A DNA stretch of 64,000 nt from Litorilinea aerophila (GTDB taxonomy: Bacteria > Chloroflexota > Anaerolineae > Caldilineales > Caldilineaceae): positions 62,001-126,000 of the forward strand of contig NZ_VIGC02000014.1 of the NCBI RefSeq assembly GCF_006569185.2, in the 5' to 3' direction. The translations under genes were made by a program, and so were the position numbers. This document shows positions 30,744-41,122 of this stretch, piece after piece (position 1 is the first letter of the stretch; each line of letters begins with the position of its first letter). The notes under the pieces are model-generated. The model was not told the origin of the DNA. It saw only the letters and a list, made by a program, of their open reading frames with translations, and searched no databases.

Positions 30744-32546
30744 ATGCCAGATGCGATTCCCTTAGTCATTCATGCGACCCATGAAGCCGGCGTGAAAGTG
30801 GGCGGCATTGGGGCCGTGTTGGACGGCCTCCTGAGCGCGGAGTCCTACGTGGAGCGGGTCCCCCGGACGGTCCTGGTCGGCCCGATGCAGGCCGGCGACC
30901 CCGTGTACATGGAGCGGCTCACCGATCCCCGCAACGGCCTGACCATCCGCTACAGCAGCCTGCACGGCATCTTCGACGGCCTTCCCGAAGTCCTGCGGGC
31001 GGCCCTCCAGGGGGTGGAGCGCCAGTACCAGGTGGGCGTGCTCTACGGTGTGCGCCGCTTTGGGCCGTACGAGCACGAGGTGATCCTGGTGGATGCGACC
31101 GCGCCCAACCGCCACGAGGCGGACCTGTTTCGCTACTACGTCTGGCAGCGGTATGGCATCGACTGCGCCCGCTACAGTTGGAACCCGGAATTCAACCTCT
31201 ATTTCGACATTGCCCAGCCCCTGTTTGCCGCCATCAAGGCCCTGGGTATGGATGTGGGCCTGGAACCGGACCAGAAGTTCATCATCGCCCACGAGTGGCT
31301 GGGCATGCCGGTGGTCTTTGCCGCCCAGTTGAGCGAGCCGGCCCGCTGGCGTACCATTTTCTATGCCCACGAGACGGCCACCGCCCGCCGCCTGATCGAA
31401 GAGCACGACGGCCACGACACCCGGTTCTACAACGTGCTGCACAAGGCGGAAGAGTGGAACCTGGACCTGGAGAGCATCTTCGGCAACCAGGACGACCTCT
31501 TCAAACACCCCATCCTCAAGGCGGCGGTCCACTGTGACAACATCTTCGCCGTGGGCGACCTGGTGGTCCAGGAATTGCGCTTTCTGGGTGGCCGGTTTCG
31601 GCAGGCGAACATCGACCTGGTCTACAACGGCATTCCCGCCCCCCAGACCACCCTGGAGGAGAAGCTGGCGTCCAAGCGGCGCCTGCAGGCCTATTGCGAG
31701 GCCCTCCTGGGCTACTCGCCTGACTATGTCTTCACCCACGTGACCCGCATGGTGCTCTCCAAGGCGCTGTGGCGGGACATCCGGGTGATGGAGCACCTGG
31801 AAGGGATGCTCCAGGCGGCTGGCAAGCGGGCGGTCCTCTTCGTGTTGAGCACCAGCGTGCCGGCCGGCCGGCGCCCGGAGTGGGTGGAGGCCTGGGAGGC
31901 CCAATACGGCTGGCCGGTGGGCCACCGGGCCGACAACGGCGACCTCATCGACCTGGAGGTGCCCTTTTTCTTCGACGGGGTGGAACCCTTCAACCGTCAG
32001 GCCCGGCAGAGCCAGATCGTGCTGGTCAACCAGTTCGGCTGGAGCCGTTCCCGCTGTGGCCGTCGCATGCCGGCGGACATGGAGTTCCTGGACATCCGCC
32101 AGGGGACCGACCTGGAATTTGGCCAGAGCATCTACGAGCCCTTCGGCATCGCCCAGGTGGAGCCCCTGGGCTACGGCGCGCTCTGCTGTGTCAGCAACGT
32201 GTGTGGCTGTGTGGGCTTCGTGGAGCGGGCCGCCGGCGGGCAGGAGGAGATCCCCAACCTGGTGGTGGCGGACTACACCACCCTGCCCCAGGGCTACTGG
32301 CTGGGCAGCCCCTATGATGCCCTGGCCATCAACCGGAGCGTGCGGGATTGGATCGAGAGCCACAACAGCCTGGACGCGGCCCGCACCCTGTTCGAGCGGC
32401 TGCCCCAGGATTCCCAGCAGATGGCCCATCTGTTGCGCTGTGGCCAGGAGGTGGCCCAGCACATGAGTTGGGATGTGGTGGCCCGGGACTATCTGCTCCC
32501 CGGCCTGGAACGGGCCCGGCAACGGAACCTTCAAAACCCAGGATGA
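30744..32546 (+). CDS. Glycogen-synthase-like GT-B glycosyltransferase
   Basis: 600 residues. 'HATHEAGVKVGGIGAVLDGLL' matches the ADP/UDP-glucose loop (K-x-G-G) of starch/glycogen synthases. 'KFIIAHEWLGMP' and 'RTIFYAHETATARRLIEEHDGHDTRFYNVLHK' fit the N-terminal Rossmann half. 'SIYEPFGIAQVEPLGYGALCCVSNVCG' carries the E-x7-E motif of the C-terminal half. It is longer than GlgA (about 480), and the KVGGI loop and mid-region look closer to eukaryotic-type GT3 (inference). With GlgB downstream it should make an alpha-glucan. It overlaps the next gene by ATGA. Confidence 0.82.
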   Translation: MPDAIPLVIHATHEAGVKVGGIGAVLDGLLSAESYVERVPRTVLVGPMQAGDPVYMERLTDPRNGLTIRYSSLHGIFDGLPEVLRAALQGVERQYQVGVLYGVRRFGPYEHEVILVDATAPNRHEADLFRYYVWQRYGIDCARYSWNPEFNLYFDIAQPLFAAIKALGMDVGLEPDQKFIIAHEWLGMPVVFAAQLSEPARWRTIFYAHETATARRLIEEHDGHDTRFYNVLHKAEEWNLDLESIFGNQDDLFKHPILKAAVHCDNIFAVGDLVVQELRFLGGRFRQANIDLVYNGIPAPQTTLEEKLASKRRLQAYCEALLGYSPDYVFTHVTRMVLSKALWRDIRVMEHLEGMLQAAGKRAVLFVLSTSVPAGRRPEWVEAWEAQYGWPVGHRADNGDLIDLEVPFFFDGVEPFNRQARQSQIVLVNQFGWSRSRCGRRMPADMEFLDIRQGTDLEFGQSIYEPFGIAQVEPLGYGALCCVSNVCGCVGFVERAAGGQEEIPNLVVADYTTLPQGYWLGSPYDALAINRSVRDWIESHNSLDAARTLFERLPQDSQQMAHLLRCGQEVAQHMSWDVVARDYLLPGLERARQRNLQNPG

Positions 32547-33610
32547 TGAACTCAGAAGAACTTGCCCGATACCATCGCCAGATCATCTTCCCGCCGGTGG
32601 GGGAGGATGGACAACAGCGGCTGAAGGCGGCCACGGCCGTAGTGGTCGGCTGTGGCGCCACCGGCTCCGCCCTCAGCAACCTGCTGGTCCGGGCCGGCGT
32701 GGGCCGGGTCCGCATTGTGGACCGGGACTTCATCGAGCTGAACAATCTCCAGCGCCAGATCCTCTTCGACGAGGAGGATATCGCCGCCAACCTGCCCAAG
32801 GCCGAAGCGGCCGCCCGCAAGCTGCGCCGGGTCAACCGGGATGTGACCGTGGAAGCGGTGGTGGCGGATGTGAACCCCGGCAACGTGCTGGACCTGCTGG
32901 CGGATGCCACCGTGGTGTTGGACGGGACCGACAATTTCAGCACCCGCTTCCTGCTCAACGATGCCTGCCTACACCTGGGCAAGGCCTGGATCTACACCGG
33001 CGTGATCGCCTCCTATGGCATGACTGCCACCTTCATTCCCGATGGCGCGGTGGCGACGTTGCCGGGAGATCGCCAGGCCACCGGGTGCCTGCGCTGCCTG
33101 CTGGGTACCATGCCGGCCCCGGGTGTGACGCCCACCTGCGACACGGCGGGGGTGATCGGGCCGGCGGTGGCTCTTATCACGGCTGTGGCAGCGGCCGAGG
33201 CCATGAAGCTGATCATCGGCCGGGGCAAGCTCAACCCGGGCGTGATCCACATGGACCTCTGGACCCACGAGTACCACAGCTTCGGCGGCGCCATTCGGCG
33301 TCCCGACTGTCCGGCCTGTGGCCTGGGCCGCCTGGAGTACCTGGACGCCACCGTCGGCACGGCCAGCGCCACCCTCTGTGGCCGCAACGCGGTGCAGGTT
33401 CGGGTGAATGGCAGCGGCCCCCTGGATCTGGCCCGGCTGGAAGCCCAGTTGCGCCCGGTGGCCAGCCGCCTGGCCCGCAACGATTACCTGTTGCGGGCCC
33501 AAATCGGCGACTATGAATTCACCGTCTTCCCGGATAACCGGGCCATTATCAAAGGGACGGAGGACGAAGATTTGGCCAAAAGCCTGTATGCCCGCTACAT
33601 TGGTGGATAG
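32543..33610 (+). CDS. ThiF/MoeB/HesA-family E1-like adenylyltransferase
   Basis: 355 residues. ATP-binding GCGATGSALSNLLVRAGVG (about 36-54), 'DRDFIELNNLQRQILFDEED', and Zn-binding CxxC pairs CLRC and CPAC are all present, with a candidate catalytic Cys in PTCDTAGVIGP. The C-terminal 80 residues (from about LDATVGTASATLCGRNAVQV) form an added domain as in MoeB-like proteins. Such enzymes adenylate the C-terminal Gly-Gly of ThiS/MoaD-like sulfur carriers; no such carrier lies nearby. It sits oddly between glycogen synthase and branching enzyme, overlapping the former by 4 nt. Confidence 0.9.
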   Translation: MMNSEELARYHRQIIFPPVGEDGQQRLKAATAVVVGCGATGSALSNLLVRAGVGRVRIVDRDFIELNNLQRQILFDEEDIAANLPKAEAAARKLRRVNRDVTVEAVVADVNPGNVLDLLADATVVLDGTDNFSTRFLLNDACLHLGKAWIYTGVIASYGMTATFIPDGAVATLPGDRQATGCLRCLLGTMPAPGVTPTCDTAGVIGPAVALITAVAAAEAMKLIIGRGKLNPGVIHMDLWTHEYHSFGGAIRRPDCPACGLGRLEYLDATVGTASATLCGRNAVQVRVNGSGPLDLARLEAQLRPVASRLARNDYLLRAQIGDYEFTVFPDNRAIIKGTEDEDLAKSLYARYIGG

Positions 33611-33628
33611 ATCAAAGGAGCCAAGCCC

Positions 33629-35869
33629 ATGACGTCCGAGCAGAAGAGCGCCCAGGAGAGGACTTCGCCCCAGTCTACAGTGAACCCGACAGAGATAGAG
33701 GCCATCGTCGGTGGCTATCATGGCGCGGCTTTTTCCGTCTTGGGGCCCCACGTGGTCACGGTAGATGGGAAGACCTGTGTGGCCATCCGCGCCTTCCGCC
33801 CTCTGGACGTGGCGGTCACCGTCCTGCGTCCGGATCGGGGCGAGCGCCAGGAGATGGTGCGGATCCATCCGGCCGGCTTCTTTGAGGCCATTTTCCCAGA
33901 GGAGCAGGCGCCCTTCGTCTATCAACTGCTGCTCCGAGATCCCCAGGGCGGTGAGCACCTCATTGAGGACCCCTATCGCTTCCCGCCCTTTCTAACCGAC
34001 TTTGACCTGTACCTCCATGGGGAGGGGAATTTCCTGCGCAGCTACGAGAAGCTCGGCGCACAGATGTGCACCCGGGAGGGGGTCCCGGGGGTGAACTTTG
34101 CCGTGTGGGCGCCCAATGCCCTGCGGGTGAGCGTCATCGGGCCATTCAACGGCTGGGACGACCGCATGCACCCCATGCGCTGCCACGAGGGGGCCGGCAT
34201 CTGGGAGATCTTCATCCCTCACCTGCCCGAGGGCATGCACTACAAGTACTCCATCAAGTCTCGTTTCATGGGCTACCAGGTGGACAAATCCGATCCCTAC
34301 GCTTTCTACGCTGAGGTTCGCCCCAGCACCGACTCCCGGGTTTGGAACATCAACAAATACCAGTGGCATGACGAGGAATGGCTGGCCTCTCGGCCCCAAC
34401 GGCAGGCCCTGGATCAGCCCCTCAATATCTATGAAGTCCACCTGGGGAGCTGGCGCCGGGTGCCGGAGACCAATGGTTTTCTCAGCTACCGGGATTTGGC
34501 CCATCAGCTGGTGGACTATGCCCAAAAAATGGGGTACACCCACATCGAACTTCTGCCCATCACGGAGCACCCTCTGGACGCTTCCTGGGGATACCAGACG
34601 ACCGGCTATTTTGCCCCCACCAGCCGCTTCGGTACGCCGGACGACTTCATGTACTTCGTGGACTACTGCCACCAGCACCAGATCGGCGTAATCCTGGACT
34701 GGGTGCCGGCCCACTTCCCCCGGGACGCCCATGGCCTGGCCTTCTTCGACGGCACCCACCTCTACGAACACGCCGATCCCCGCCAGGGGGAGCAGCGGGA
34801 TTGGGGCACCAAGGTCTTCAACTTTGGCCGCAACGAAGTGCGCAATTTCCTGTTGAGCAGCGCCCTCTTCTGGCTCAAGAAGTATCACCTGGACGGCCTG
34901 CGGGTGGATGCGGTGGCGTCCATGTTGTATCTGGACTACAGCCGCAAGGAGGGCGAATGGATCCCCAACCGCTATGGCGGGCGGGAAAACCTGGAAGCCA
35001 TCGACTTCCTGCGCCGCTTCAACGAAGTCTCCCACGAGGAGGCGCCGGGGATCCTCACCATTGCCGAGGAGAGCACCGCCTGGCCCATGGTCTCCCGGCC
35101 TACCTACATGGGTGGCCTGGGCTTCGACCTCAAGTGGAACATGGGGTGGATGCACGATACCCTTTCCTACTTCCAGAAGGATCCCCTCTACCGGCGATAT
35201 CACCAGAACGAGATCACCTTCAGCCTGGTCTATGCCTTCCACGAAAATTTCGTCCTTCCCCTGAGCCACGACGAGGTGGTCCATCTGAAGCGCTCCCTGC
35301 TGGACAAGATGCCCGGGGATGCCTGGCAGAAGTTCGCCAATCTCCGCTCCCTCTACGCGTACATGACCGCCCATCCCGGCAAGATGTTGCTCTTTATGGG
35401 CGGGGAGTTCGGCCAGTGGGCCGAGTGGAGCGAAGCCAAGAGTCTGGACTGGCACCTGCTGGAGCATCCGCCCCATCAGCAGCTCCAGCGTTTTGTGGCC
35501 GATCTCAACCACCTCTACCGGGCCGAGCCCGCCCTGCACCAGGTGGATTTCAGTTGGGAGGGCTTCGACTGGATCGATTTCAACGACGCGGAGCACTCCG
35601 TTATCAGCTTCGTCCGCCGGGCGCGAGACCCCCAGGACCTGGTGGTGGTCGTGTGCAATTTCACCCCCGTTCCCCGGCACGACTATCGGGTTGGGCTTCC
35701 CATGTTGGGCACCTATCGGGAGATCTTGAACAGCGACTGGACCCAGTACGGCGGCAGTGGGGTGGGCAACCCAGAGCCCATCGTGGCCGAGGCTATGCCC
35801 TGGCAACGGTGCAACTACTCGGCCCTGCTGAACCTGCCACCGCTGGGTGTGATTTATCTCAAACCATGA
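33629..35869 (+). CDS. glgB: 1,4-alpha-glucan branching enzyme
   Basis: 746 residues, full length: N1 domain, CBM48 (about 120-215, [26 protein letters not shown]), GH13 barrel and C-terminal beta domain. Catalytic residues: nucleophile Asp427 in LRVDAVASM, acid Glu480 in IAEEST, Asp548 in LSHDEVVH. It cuts alpha-1,4 chains and rejoins them as alpha-1,6 branches. AAAGGAG precedes the ATG; 18 nt after the E1-like gene and 13 nt before the receiver-kinase, so one operon. Confidence 0.97.
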   Translation: MTSEQKSAQERTSPQSTVNPTEIEAIVGGYHGAAFSVLGPHVVTVDGKTCVAIRAFRPLDVAVTVLRPDRGERQEMVRIHPAGFFEAIFPEEQAPFVYQLLLRDPQGGEHLIEDPYRFPPFLTDFDLYLHGEGNFLRSYEKLGAQMCTREGVPGVNFAVWAPNALRVSVIGPFNGWDDRMHPMRCHEGAGIWEIFIPHLPEGMHYKYSIKSRFMGYQVDKSDPYAFYAEVRPSTDSRVWNINKYQWHDEEWLASRPQRQALDQPLNIYEVHLGSWRRVPETNGFLSYRDLAHQLVDYAQKMGYTHIELLPITEHPLDASWGYQTTGYFAPTSRFGTPDDFMYFVDYCHQHQIGVILDWVPAHFPRDAHGLAFFDGTHLYEHADPRQGEQRDWGTKVFNFGRNEVRNFLLSSALFWLKKYHLDGLRVDAVASMLYLDYSRKEGEWIPNRYGGRENLEAIDFLRRFNEVSHEEAPGILTIAEESTAWPMVSRPTYMGGLGFDLKWNMGWMHDTLSYFQKDPLYRRYHQNEITFSLVYAFHENFVLPLSHDEVVHLKRSLLDKMPGDAWQKFANLRSLYAYMTAHPGKMLLFMGGEFGQWAEWSEAKSLDWHLLEHPPHQQLQRFVADLNHLYRAEPALHQVDFSWEGFDWIDFNDAEHSVISFVRRARDPQDLVVVVCNFTPVPRHDYRVGLPMLGTYREILNSDWTQYGGSGVGNPEPIVAEAMPWQRCNYSALLNLPPLGVIYLKP

Positions 35870-35882
35870 CCGCACACCAATC

Positions 35883-37052
35883 ATGTCGATCCTGAAGCGC
35901 AAGCAGCCCCTCATCCTGGTGGTGGAGGATAACCCAGACGTCAAGCTGGCCATCTGTGACATCCTGGAGGCCTACGGCTACCAGGTTCGTTCTGCCACCA
36001 ATGGCATCGAAGCCCTGGAGATCCTGCGCCAGATCCGGCCGGATGTCATCCTCTGCGACATCATGATGCCGGGCATGGATGGCTATTCGTTGCTCCAGCA
36101 TACCCGTTCGGATACGGAGCTGCGCACCCTGCCCTTCATCTTTCTCACAGGGCTGACCTCCACCGTCGACCAGCGCCGGGCCAAGGATATCGGCGTGGAA
36201 GACTACCTGACCAAGCCCTTCAACAACAACGACCTGATCCTGGCCATCCGCAACGCGCTGCGCCGCCACCAGATCATGGAAGAAGAGATGCAGCGCCAGA
36301 TGGATCTGCTGCGCAATCAGATCGTGGGCATCCTGCAGCACGAGTTTCGTACGCCCCTCACCTTTGTCATGGGCTGGGCTGAATATCTGCAGGATACCCT
36401 GGCCGAGGAGCCCGAGCTGGATCTGGAAAACGTGCGGACCTCGGCAGCAGCCATCCTGGAAGGCGGCCGTCGCCTGCAGCGACTCATCGAAAGTTTCCTC
36501 CTCCTCTCCGACCTGCAGAACCGCCGCCTCCAGCCAGAGGAGGTGGAAGTAGTCAACGCCCTGGATCTCTGGCGAGAAGCCCAGGTCAACCTGCAGGAAA
36601 AAATTCAGGAAACGGGCATGGAGGTGCAGATCCTGCCGGAAAACGCCGACGCCCAGGTGAGCGTGGATCCCCACCTGCTGATCAACGCCCTGACCCGCCT
36701 GTTGGACAACGCCCTGGCCTACCGTCGGGAGGATTCCCGCCACGTCTGGCTGTCGGTGGTCACCATGCCCCGCTACATCGGCCTGCGCATCCAGGACGAG
36801 GGATGGGGGATCCCCGAGGCGCGGATCCCCCACCTCCTCCATCCCTTCAGCCGCAACCAACAGGAGGAGTGGCAGGTCTCTTCCACCGGTGTCGGGTTGA
36901 GCCTGGCCCTGGTCCACCACATCGCCCTCTCCCACGGCGGCAGCCTGGAGATCGAGAGCACGGTGGGGGAAGGCAGCACCTTCACCCTGTGGCTGCCGGA
37001 CGTGATTTCTCCACCCGCTGACGACACCGAGGACACCGACGGCCAGGCATGA
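35883..37052 (+). CDS. Receiver-histidine kinase (receiver domain first)
   Basis: 389 residues. Receiver domain 10-125 with acidic pocket VVEDN, phospho-acceptor Asp59 (LCDIMMPGMDG) and Lys112. Then HisKA with His154 in ILQHEFRTPLTF, and HATPase with N box (LTRLLDNALAYR), G1 (DEGWGIPEA) and G2 (STGVGLSLALVHH). No membrane or sensor domain, so it is cytoplasmic and probably takes phosphate from another kinase. This order, receiver before kinase, is common in cyanobacteria and Chloroflexota. It is 13 nt after glgB. Confidence 0.92.
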   Translation: MSILKRKQPLILVVEDNPDVKLAICDILEAYGYQVRSATNGIEALEILRQIRPDVILCDIMMPGMDGYSLLQHTRSDTELRTLPFIFLTGLTSTVDQRRAKDIGVEDYLTKPFNNNDLILAIRNALRRHQIMEEEMQRQMDLLRNQIVGILQHEFRTPLTFVMGWAEYLQDTLAEEPELDLENVRTSAAAILEGGRRLQRLIESFLLLSDLQNRRLQPEEVEVVNALDLWREAQVNLQEKIQETGMEVQILPENADAQVSVDPHLLINALTRLLDNALAYRREDSRHVWLSVVTMPRYIGLRIQDEGWGIPEARIPHLLHPFSRNQQEEWQVSSTGVGLSLALVHHIALSHGGSLEIESTVGEGSTFTLWLPDVISPPADDTEDTDGQA

Positions 37053-37140
37053 AAGACTGGCGATAAAAAACCGGGCGTGAGGAACGGGGGCCCCCTCCCC
37101 CTGAAGTGCCCACCCAAGATCCTGGAAACGAGAGAATCCC

Positions 37141-38358
37141 ATGGCATCGAACCACGAATTGTTCATCACCCATGCCATGGTGCCGGCCGAATTCCTGCCG
37201 GCTCCTCAGGCATCGTCATTGCCGGGCTTCGGTCCCGGATTCGTGCACATCCGCCAGGGGCAGATCGTCTCTGTGAATGTCCCCGGGGCAGCAGCGCCGC
37301 CCCGGGGCGTGCGCCGCCTAAACGCTGAAGGTTGCATCCTCCTCCCCGGCCTGATCGACGTCCACGTCCACGGCGCCATGGGGCACGACACCATGGACGC
37401 CACCCCGGAAGCCCTGGCCGCCATGGCCCGCTTTTTCGCTGCCCACGGGGTGACGGCCTTTCTGGCCACCACCATGACCGCTTCGGCCGAGGCCACCCTG
37501 GCCGCGGTGCGGGCGGCAGCGGACTACTGCCGGGGTCCCCAGGAACCCGGCGGCGCGCGGCTGTTGGGCGTCCACCTGGAAGGCCCCTTCATCAGCCCGG
37601 AGTTTCCCGGTGCCCAGCGGGCCGACCAGATCCGGCCGCCCGACCTGGCAGAGTTCGACGCCCTGTGCCAGGCCGGCCCTGTGCGTATGATCACCCTGGC
37701 GCCCGAGCAGCCGGGTGCCAAAGCCCTCATCGCCGCGGCACGTCGCCGGCAGATTGTGGCTGTGGCGGGGCATACCAGCGCTACTTACGAGGAGTGCCTG
37801 GCCGGGATCGAGGCCGGCATCACCCAGGCCACCCACACCTACAACGCCATGACCGGCCTGCACCATCGCCGCCCCGGCACCCTGGGTGCGGTTTTGAGCG
37901 ATGATCGGGTGTACGCCCAGCTCATCGCGGACAATATCCACGTGCACCCGGCGGCCATGAAGATCCTGGCCCGCTGCAAGGGCCCGTCCCGCACGGTCCT
38001 CATCACCGACGCCATGCGGGCCGCGGGCCTACCCCCAGGCCAGTATGACCTGGGGGGCCAGATGGTAACCGTGCAGGATAACCAGTGTCGGCTGGCCGAC
38101 GGCACCCTGGCCGGCAGCGTCCTCACCCTGGAGCGGGGTCTGGCCCACTTCACGGCCGCCAGCGGCCTGGATCTGGCCCAGAGCTGGCCCGCGGCCAGCC
38201 GTACGCCGGCCCAGTCCCTGGGGTTGGACCACGAATTGGGGGCCATCGCGGTGGGGTATCGGGCGGATCTGGTCTTGTTGGATGGGGAGCTGAACGTGGT
38301 GGCCACCCTGGTGGATGGTCAGGTGGCCTATCTGCAGGATGAGGCGCGCCTGGAGTAG
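37141..38358 (+). CDS. nagA: N-acetylglucosamine-6-phosphate deacetylase
   Basis: 405 residues. Amidohydrolase with HVHGAMGHDTMD, metal Glu in GVHLEGPFISPEFPGAQ, His in VAGHTSATYEE, His in THTYNAMTGLHHRRPG, and catalytic Asp in LITDAMRAAG. Converts GlcNAc-6-P to GlcN-6-P and acetate in amino-sugar recycling. Last gene of the plus-strand run, 88 nt after the receiver-kinase; no nagB, nagE or nagZ is in the window. Confidence 0.95.
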   Translation: MASNHELFITHAMVPAEFLPAPQASSLPGFGPGFVHIRQGQIVSVNVPGAAAPPRGVRRLNAEGCILLPGLIDVHVHGAMGHDTMDATPEALAAMARFFAAHGVTAFLATTMTASAEATLAAVRAAADYCRGPQEPGGARLLGVHLEGPFISPEFPGAQRADQIRPPDLAEFDALCQAGPVRMITLAPEQPGAKALIAAARRRQIVAVAGHTSATYEECLAGIEAGITQATHTYNAMTGLHHRRPGTLGAVLSDDRVYAQLIADNIHVHPAAMKILARCKGPSRTVLITDAMRAAGLPPGQYDLGGQMVTVQDNQCRLADGTLAGSVLTLERGLAHFTAASGLDLAQSWPAASRTPAQSLGLDHELGAIAVGYRADLVLLDGELNVVATLVDGQVAYLQDEARLE

Positions 38359-38414
38359 ACTCCGTCTTATCTCGACGGATATTCCTTCGCCCGCCTGGAT
38401 CTGGTGAGCCTGTG

Positions 38415-38946
38415 TGGTTGGGTACAACGGGGACGTAGCGGGTCTCTGGCCCGCCGTGGGCGGCTCGAACGGCGGGATTTCCGGCCCCGCCGCAGGCGCC
38501 GCTCGTAGCGGCGCTTCGTCGCTGCCCTTTCACCCGCCGGGATGTGGCGACAGCGGGCGGCTGGGAGCCGCCGCTACAAGAACCGGCGTCCTTTCGGGGC
38601 TGGCGACAGCGTGCGGCCGGAGACCGCACCTACGGCCAGGGTCGCCGCCCGCGTGGTTGGGTATAACGGGGACGTAGGGCGGGTCTCTGGCCCGCCGTGG
38701 GCGGCTCGAACGGCGGGATTTCCGGCCCCGTCGTAGGCGCCGCTCGTAGCGGCGCTCCGTCGCCGCCCTTTCACCCGCCTGGCTGTGGCGACAGCGGGCG
38801 GCTGGGAGCCGCCGCTACAAGAACCGGCGCCCTTTCGGGGCTGGCGACAGCGTGCGGCCGGAGACCGCACCTACGGCCAGGGTCGCCGCCCGCGCGGTTG
38901 GGTACAACGGGGACGTAGGGCGGGTCTCTGGCCCGCCGTGGGCGGC
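38415..38946. repeat. Tandem array of a 240-bp hairpin-rich unit (about 2.2 copies)
   Basis: Units start at 38415, 38654 and 38895 (the third cut short near 38946) with the common start GGTTGGGTA(C/T)AACGGGGACGTAG. Copies differ by few substitutions. Each full unit holds four hairpins: GCGGG-TCTCTGG-CCCGC, GCGCCGC-TCGTA-GCGGCGC, GGCGGCT-GGG-AGCCGCC and GTGCGG-CCGGAGA-CCGCAC. Open frames across it are artefacts of the base composition. It lies between convergent nagA and the mevalonate kinase. Confidence 0.9.
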
Positions 38947-38978
38947 CGGATCTGCGGGGCGCCGGCCTGCTTTCTTCG

Positions 38979-39932
38979 TCAAGATTCCGCCCCTCCAACC
39001 GTCGTGATTACAACCTGAGTGGCGCCGGCGGCCACGAGGGCCTTCTTGACTGCCTTCGCCCGATCTGGATCCACCAGGGCGATAATGTTCCCCCCTCGCC
39101 CGCCGCCGCTGAGTTTGGCGCCCAGTGCACCAGCCTCCCGGGCTGCCTGGATCAACCGCTCCAGGGGTGGTGAACTCACCTCCAGGCGAGCCAGCAACGC
39201 CTGGTTGTCGTCGAATAGCGACCCCAAAGCTGTCACGTCGCCGGCCTCAATGGCCCGCCGGGCTGCCACCGCCAGCTCACCGATGGCATCGAACCAGCCT
39301 TCATAGCGAGCCCGATCCTGCTGCCAGCGGCTGCGAACATGGGCCACCGTCTCCCGGGTGGGGCTGGGAATGCCGCTCATGGCAATGGCCACCGTGAAAG
39401 CCCTACCTGGCCGGATGACCTCTGGCGGCTGGCCGCGCACAAACCAGATGGGCTGGCCCCAGGCCACCACCGTATTGTCGATGCCGCTGGGTGTGCCGTG
39501 GTACAGCTCCTCGCTGACATAGACCAACCCGCTGACCTCCTCCGGCGTGGGGGCCCGGCCCACATGCTGGAAGATGGCCCGCACCAGGGCGGCGCTGAGG
39601 GCAGCGCCGCTTCCCATGCCCCCGGCAATGGGCAACTGGCTGGTCAGCTCGATGCGCCAGTTGGGGTCAGGGGGTAAGGCCAGGGCCTGAAGGGTCCTGC
39701 GGACCACACAGGCCAGGGGCTGATCCGGCGGCGCATCCCGCAGGCGCAGGGTTAACCCCACGTCCCGAGCCACGATCACGCAGCCGTGCTCCCCCGCTGT
39801 CTCCTCGCCGCGCTCCTGGATATGGGCTGTGGCCACCACCCCCCAGACCGGCGCGGCGATGGCCGGCCGGCCATAGACCACCGCATGTTCGCCCACGAGG
39901 ATGATCTTGCCAGGCGCTGTTGCTGTCGTCAT
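38979..39932 (-). CDS. mvk: Mevalonate kinase
   Basis: 317 residues, GHMP kinase family. [24 protein letters not shown] at the start, ATP loop [19 protein letters not shown] (about 101-119), SGIDN with catalytic Asp, and C-terminal [14 protein letters not shown]. Phosphorylates mevalonate in the isoprenoid pathway; this family is less usual in bacteria but known in Chloroflexota. Its ATG overlaps the upstream aminotransferase-like gene's stop, so the two are co-translated. No other mevalonate-pathway gene is in the window. Confidence 0.92.
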   Translation of the reverse strand: MTTATAPGKIILVGEHAVVYGRPAIAAPVWGVVATAHIQERGEETAGEHGCVIVARDVGLTLRLRDAPPDQPLACVVRRTLQALALPPDPNWRIELTSQLPIAGGMGSGAALSAALVRAIFQHVGRAPTPEEVSGLVYVSEELYHGTPSGIDNTVVAWGQPIWFVRGQPPEVIRPGRAFTVAIAMSGIPSPTRETVAHVRSRWQQDRARYEGWFDAIGELAVAARRAIEAGDVTALGSLFDDNQALLARLEVSSPPLERLIQAAREAGALGAKLSGGGRGGNIIALVDPDRAKAVKKALVAAGATQVVITTVGGAES

Positions 39933-41098
39933 GATGGCTGTTGGGTTGATGGCGATTGGGCCAGGATGGTCACCAGGCTGTCCACCAGGTAGCGGAGCTC
40001 CTCTTCGGTGTTGTAGAAATAGGGGCTGATGCGCAGGGCGCCGGGACGGGCATCCACGATGATGTTGTACTGGCGGGCCAGCGCCTGGACCACGGACGGC
40101 GGATCCGCCAGGGGCACCATGACGATGCCCCCATGACGCTCCAGGTCGTCCGGCACCCGGGGCTGGAACCCGGCCGCCCGCAGCTCCCCCACCAGGGTGG
40201 CGACCAGTTCCTGGGTCCGGGCACGGACCGAATCCACACCAATTTCCTCGATGATGCCCATGCCGGCGTTGGCCGCGTAGACCGCCGCCATGGCGGGCGT
40301 GCCCGTCTCGAAGCGGCGGGCATCCCTCGCGCGGTCAAAGTGGTAAGGGTCGAACTGGAACATGTTTTCGCTGGCGAACCAGCCAGTGGTGGTGGGCTCC
40401 AGCCGTTCGATCAGGGATTCCTTCACGTACATGAAGACCACACCCGGGCCGCCCAACAGCCACTTCAGGCCGCCGCTCAGGTAAATGTCCACATCCGCGG
40501 CCTTGACATCCACGGGGATCTGGCCGGCCGCCTGATAGCCATCGAAGAGGCTGAGGGCGCCGTGCATGTGGGCCAGCGCGCTGACGGCCGTCATGTCCTG
40601 GATCCAGCCGCTGGTGAAGAAGACATGGCTGGTGGCTACCAGGGCCGTCTGGGGACCGATGGCGTCGGCAAAGGCTGTCAGGGGCACGCTGATGCGGTCT
40701 GGTGAGGGGAGGAAGCGAACCCGCGCGCCCTCCCGTTCCCGGGCCAGCCACTGGTAGGGCAGGGTGGGGAAGTCCATCTCCGTCAACACCACTTCGGGCC
40801 GCTGCCGGTAGTCCAGGCTGCTGGCAATGACGCTCAGGGCCACGCTGATGTTGGGCAGGAGGGCCACTTCGTGGGGCTGGGCATGGATCAGCCGGGCAAA
40901 ACGGGCCCGGGCCTCGGCCACTTCCCCGGTCCACGTCTCATACCAGGCGCTGGCGCCATAGCGCATCCAGAGCTCCAGGAACTGGTACACCGCGGTCCGG
41001 CTGCGCCGGCTCAATTGGCCCAGGGAGCAGGTGTTCAGGTAGGTGGTGTGGCTGAGGCCGGGGAATTCGTCCCGCCAGCGGTCGGTCAAGGCGCGCAT
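39929..41098 (-). CDS. Class V aminotransferase / cysteine desulfurase-like PLP enzyme
   Basis: 389 residues. Fold type I PLP enzyme: Asp186 in LFDGYQAAG binds the pyridine nitrogen, and the Schiff-base Lys212 is in [16 protein letters not shown]. The kynureninase/isopenicillin-N-epimerase-like pattern '[11 protein letters not shown]' opens it and '[16 protein letters not shown]' follows. No conserved active-site Cys loop typical of IscS is evident, so desulfurase activity is doubtful. Overlaps the mevalonate kinase start by 4 nt. Confidence 0.85.
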   Translation of the reverse strand: MRALTDRWRDEFPGLSHTTYLNTCSLGQLSRRSRTAVYQFLELWMRYGASAWYETWTGEVAEARARFARLIHAQPHEVALLPNISVALSVIASSLDYRQRPEVVLTEMDFPTLPYQWLAREREGARVRFLPSPDRISVPLTAFADAIGPQTALVATSHVFFTSGWIQDMTAVSALAHMHGALSLFDGYQAAGQIPVDVKAADVDIYLSGGLKWLLGGPGVVFMYVKESLIERLEPTTTGWFASENMFQFDPYHFDRARDARRFETGTPAMAAVYAANAGMGIIEEIGVDSVRARTQELVATLVGELRAAGFQPRVPDDLERHGGIVMVPLADPPSVVQALARQYNIIVDARPGALRISPYFYNTEEELRYLVDSLVTILAQSPSTQQPS

Positions 41099-41122
41099 GG
41101 GTTCCTCCCTTGGGGCCAGCCC

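Noticed and set aside
38415-38946. CRISPR array
   Set aside because: Units are about 240 bp and the whole unit is repeated; no short repeat with unique spacers, no cas genes.
38359-38978. Several ORFs within the tandem repeat array
   Set aside because: They reflect repeated GC-rich palindromes, differ between frames, and show no conserved protein pattern.
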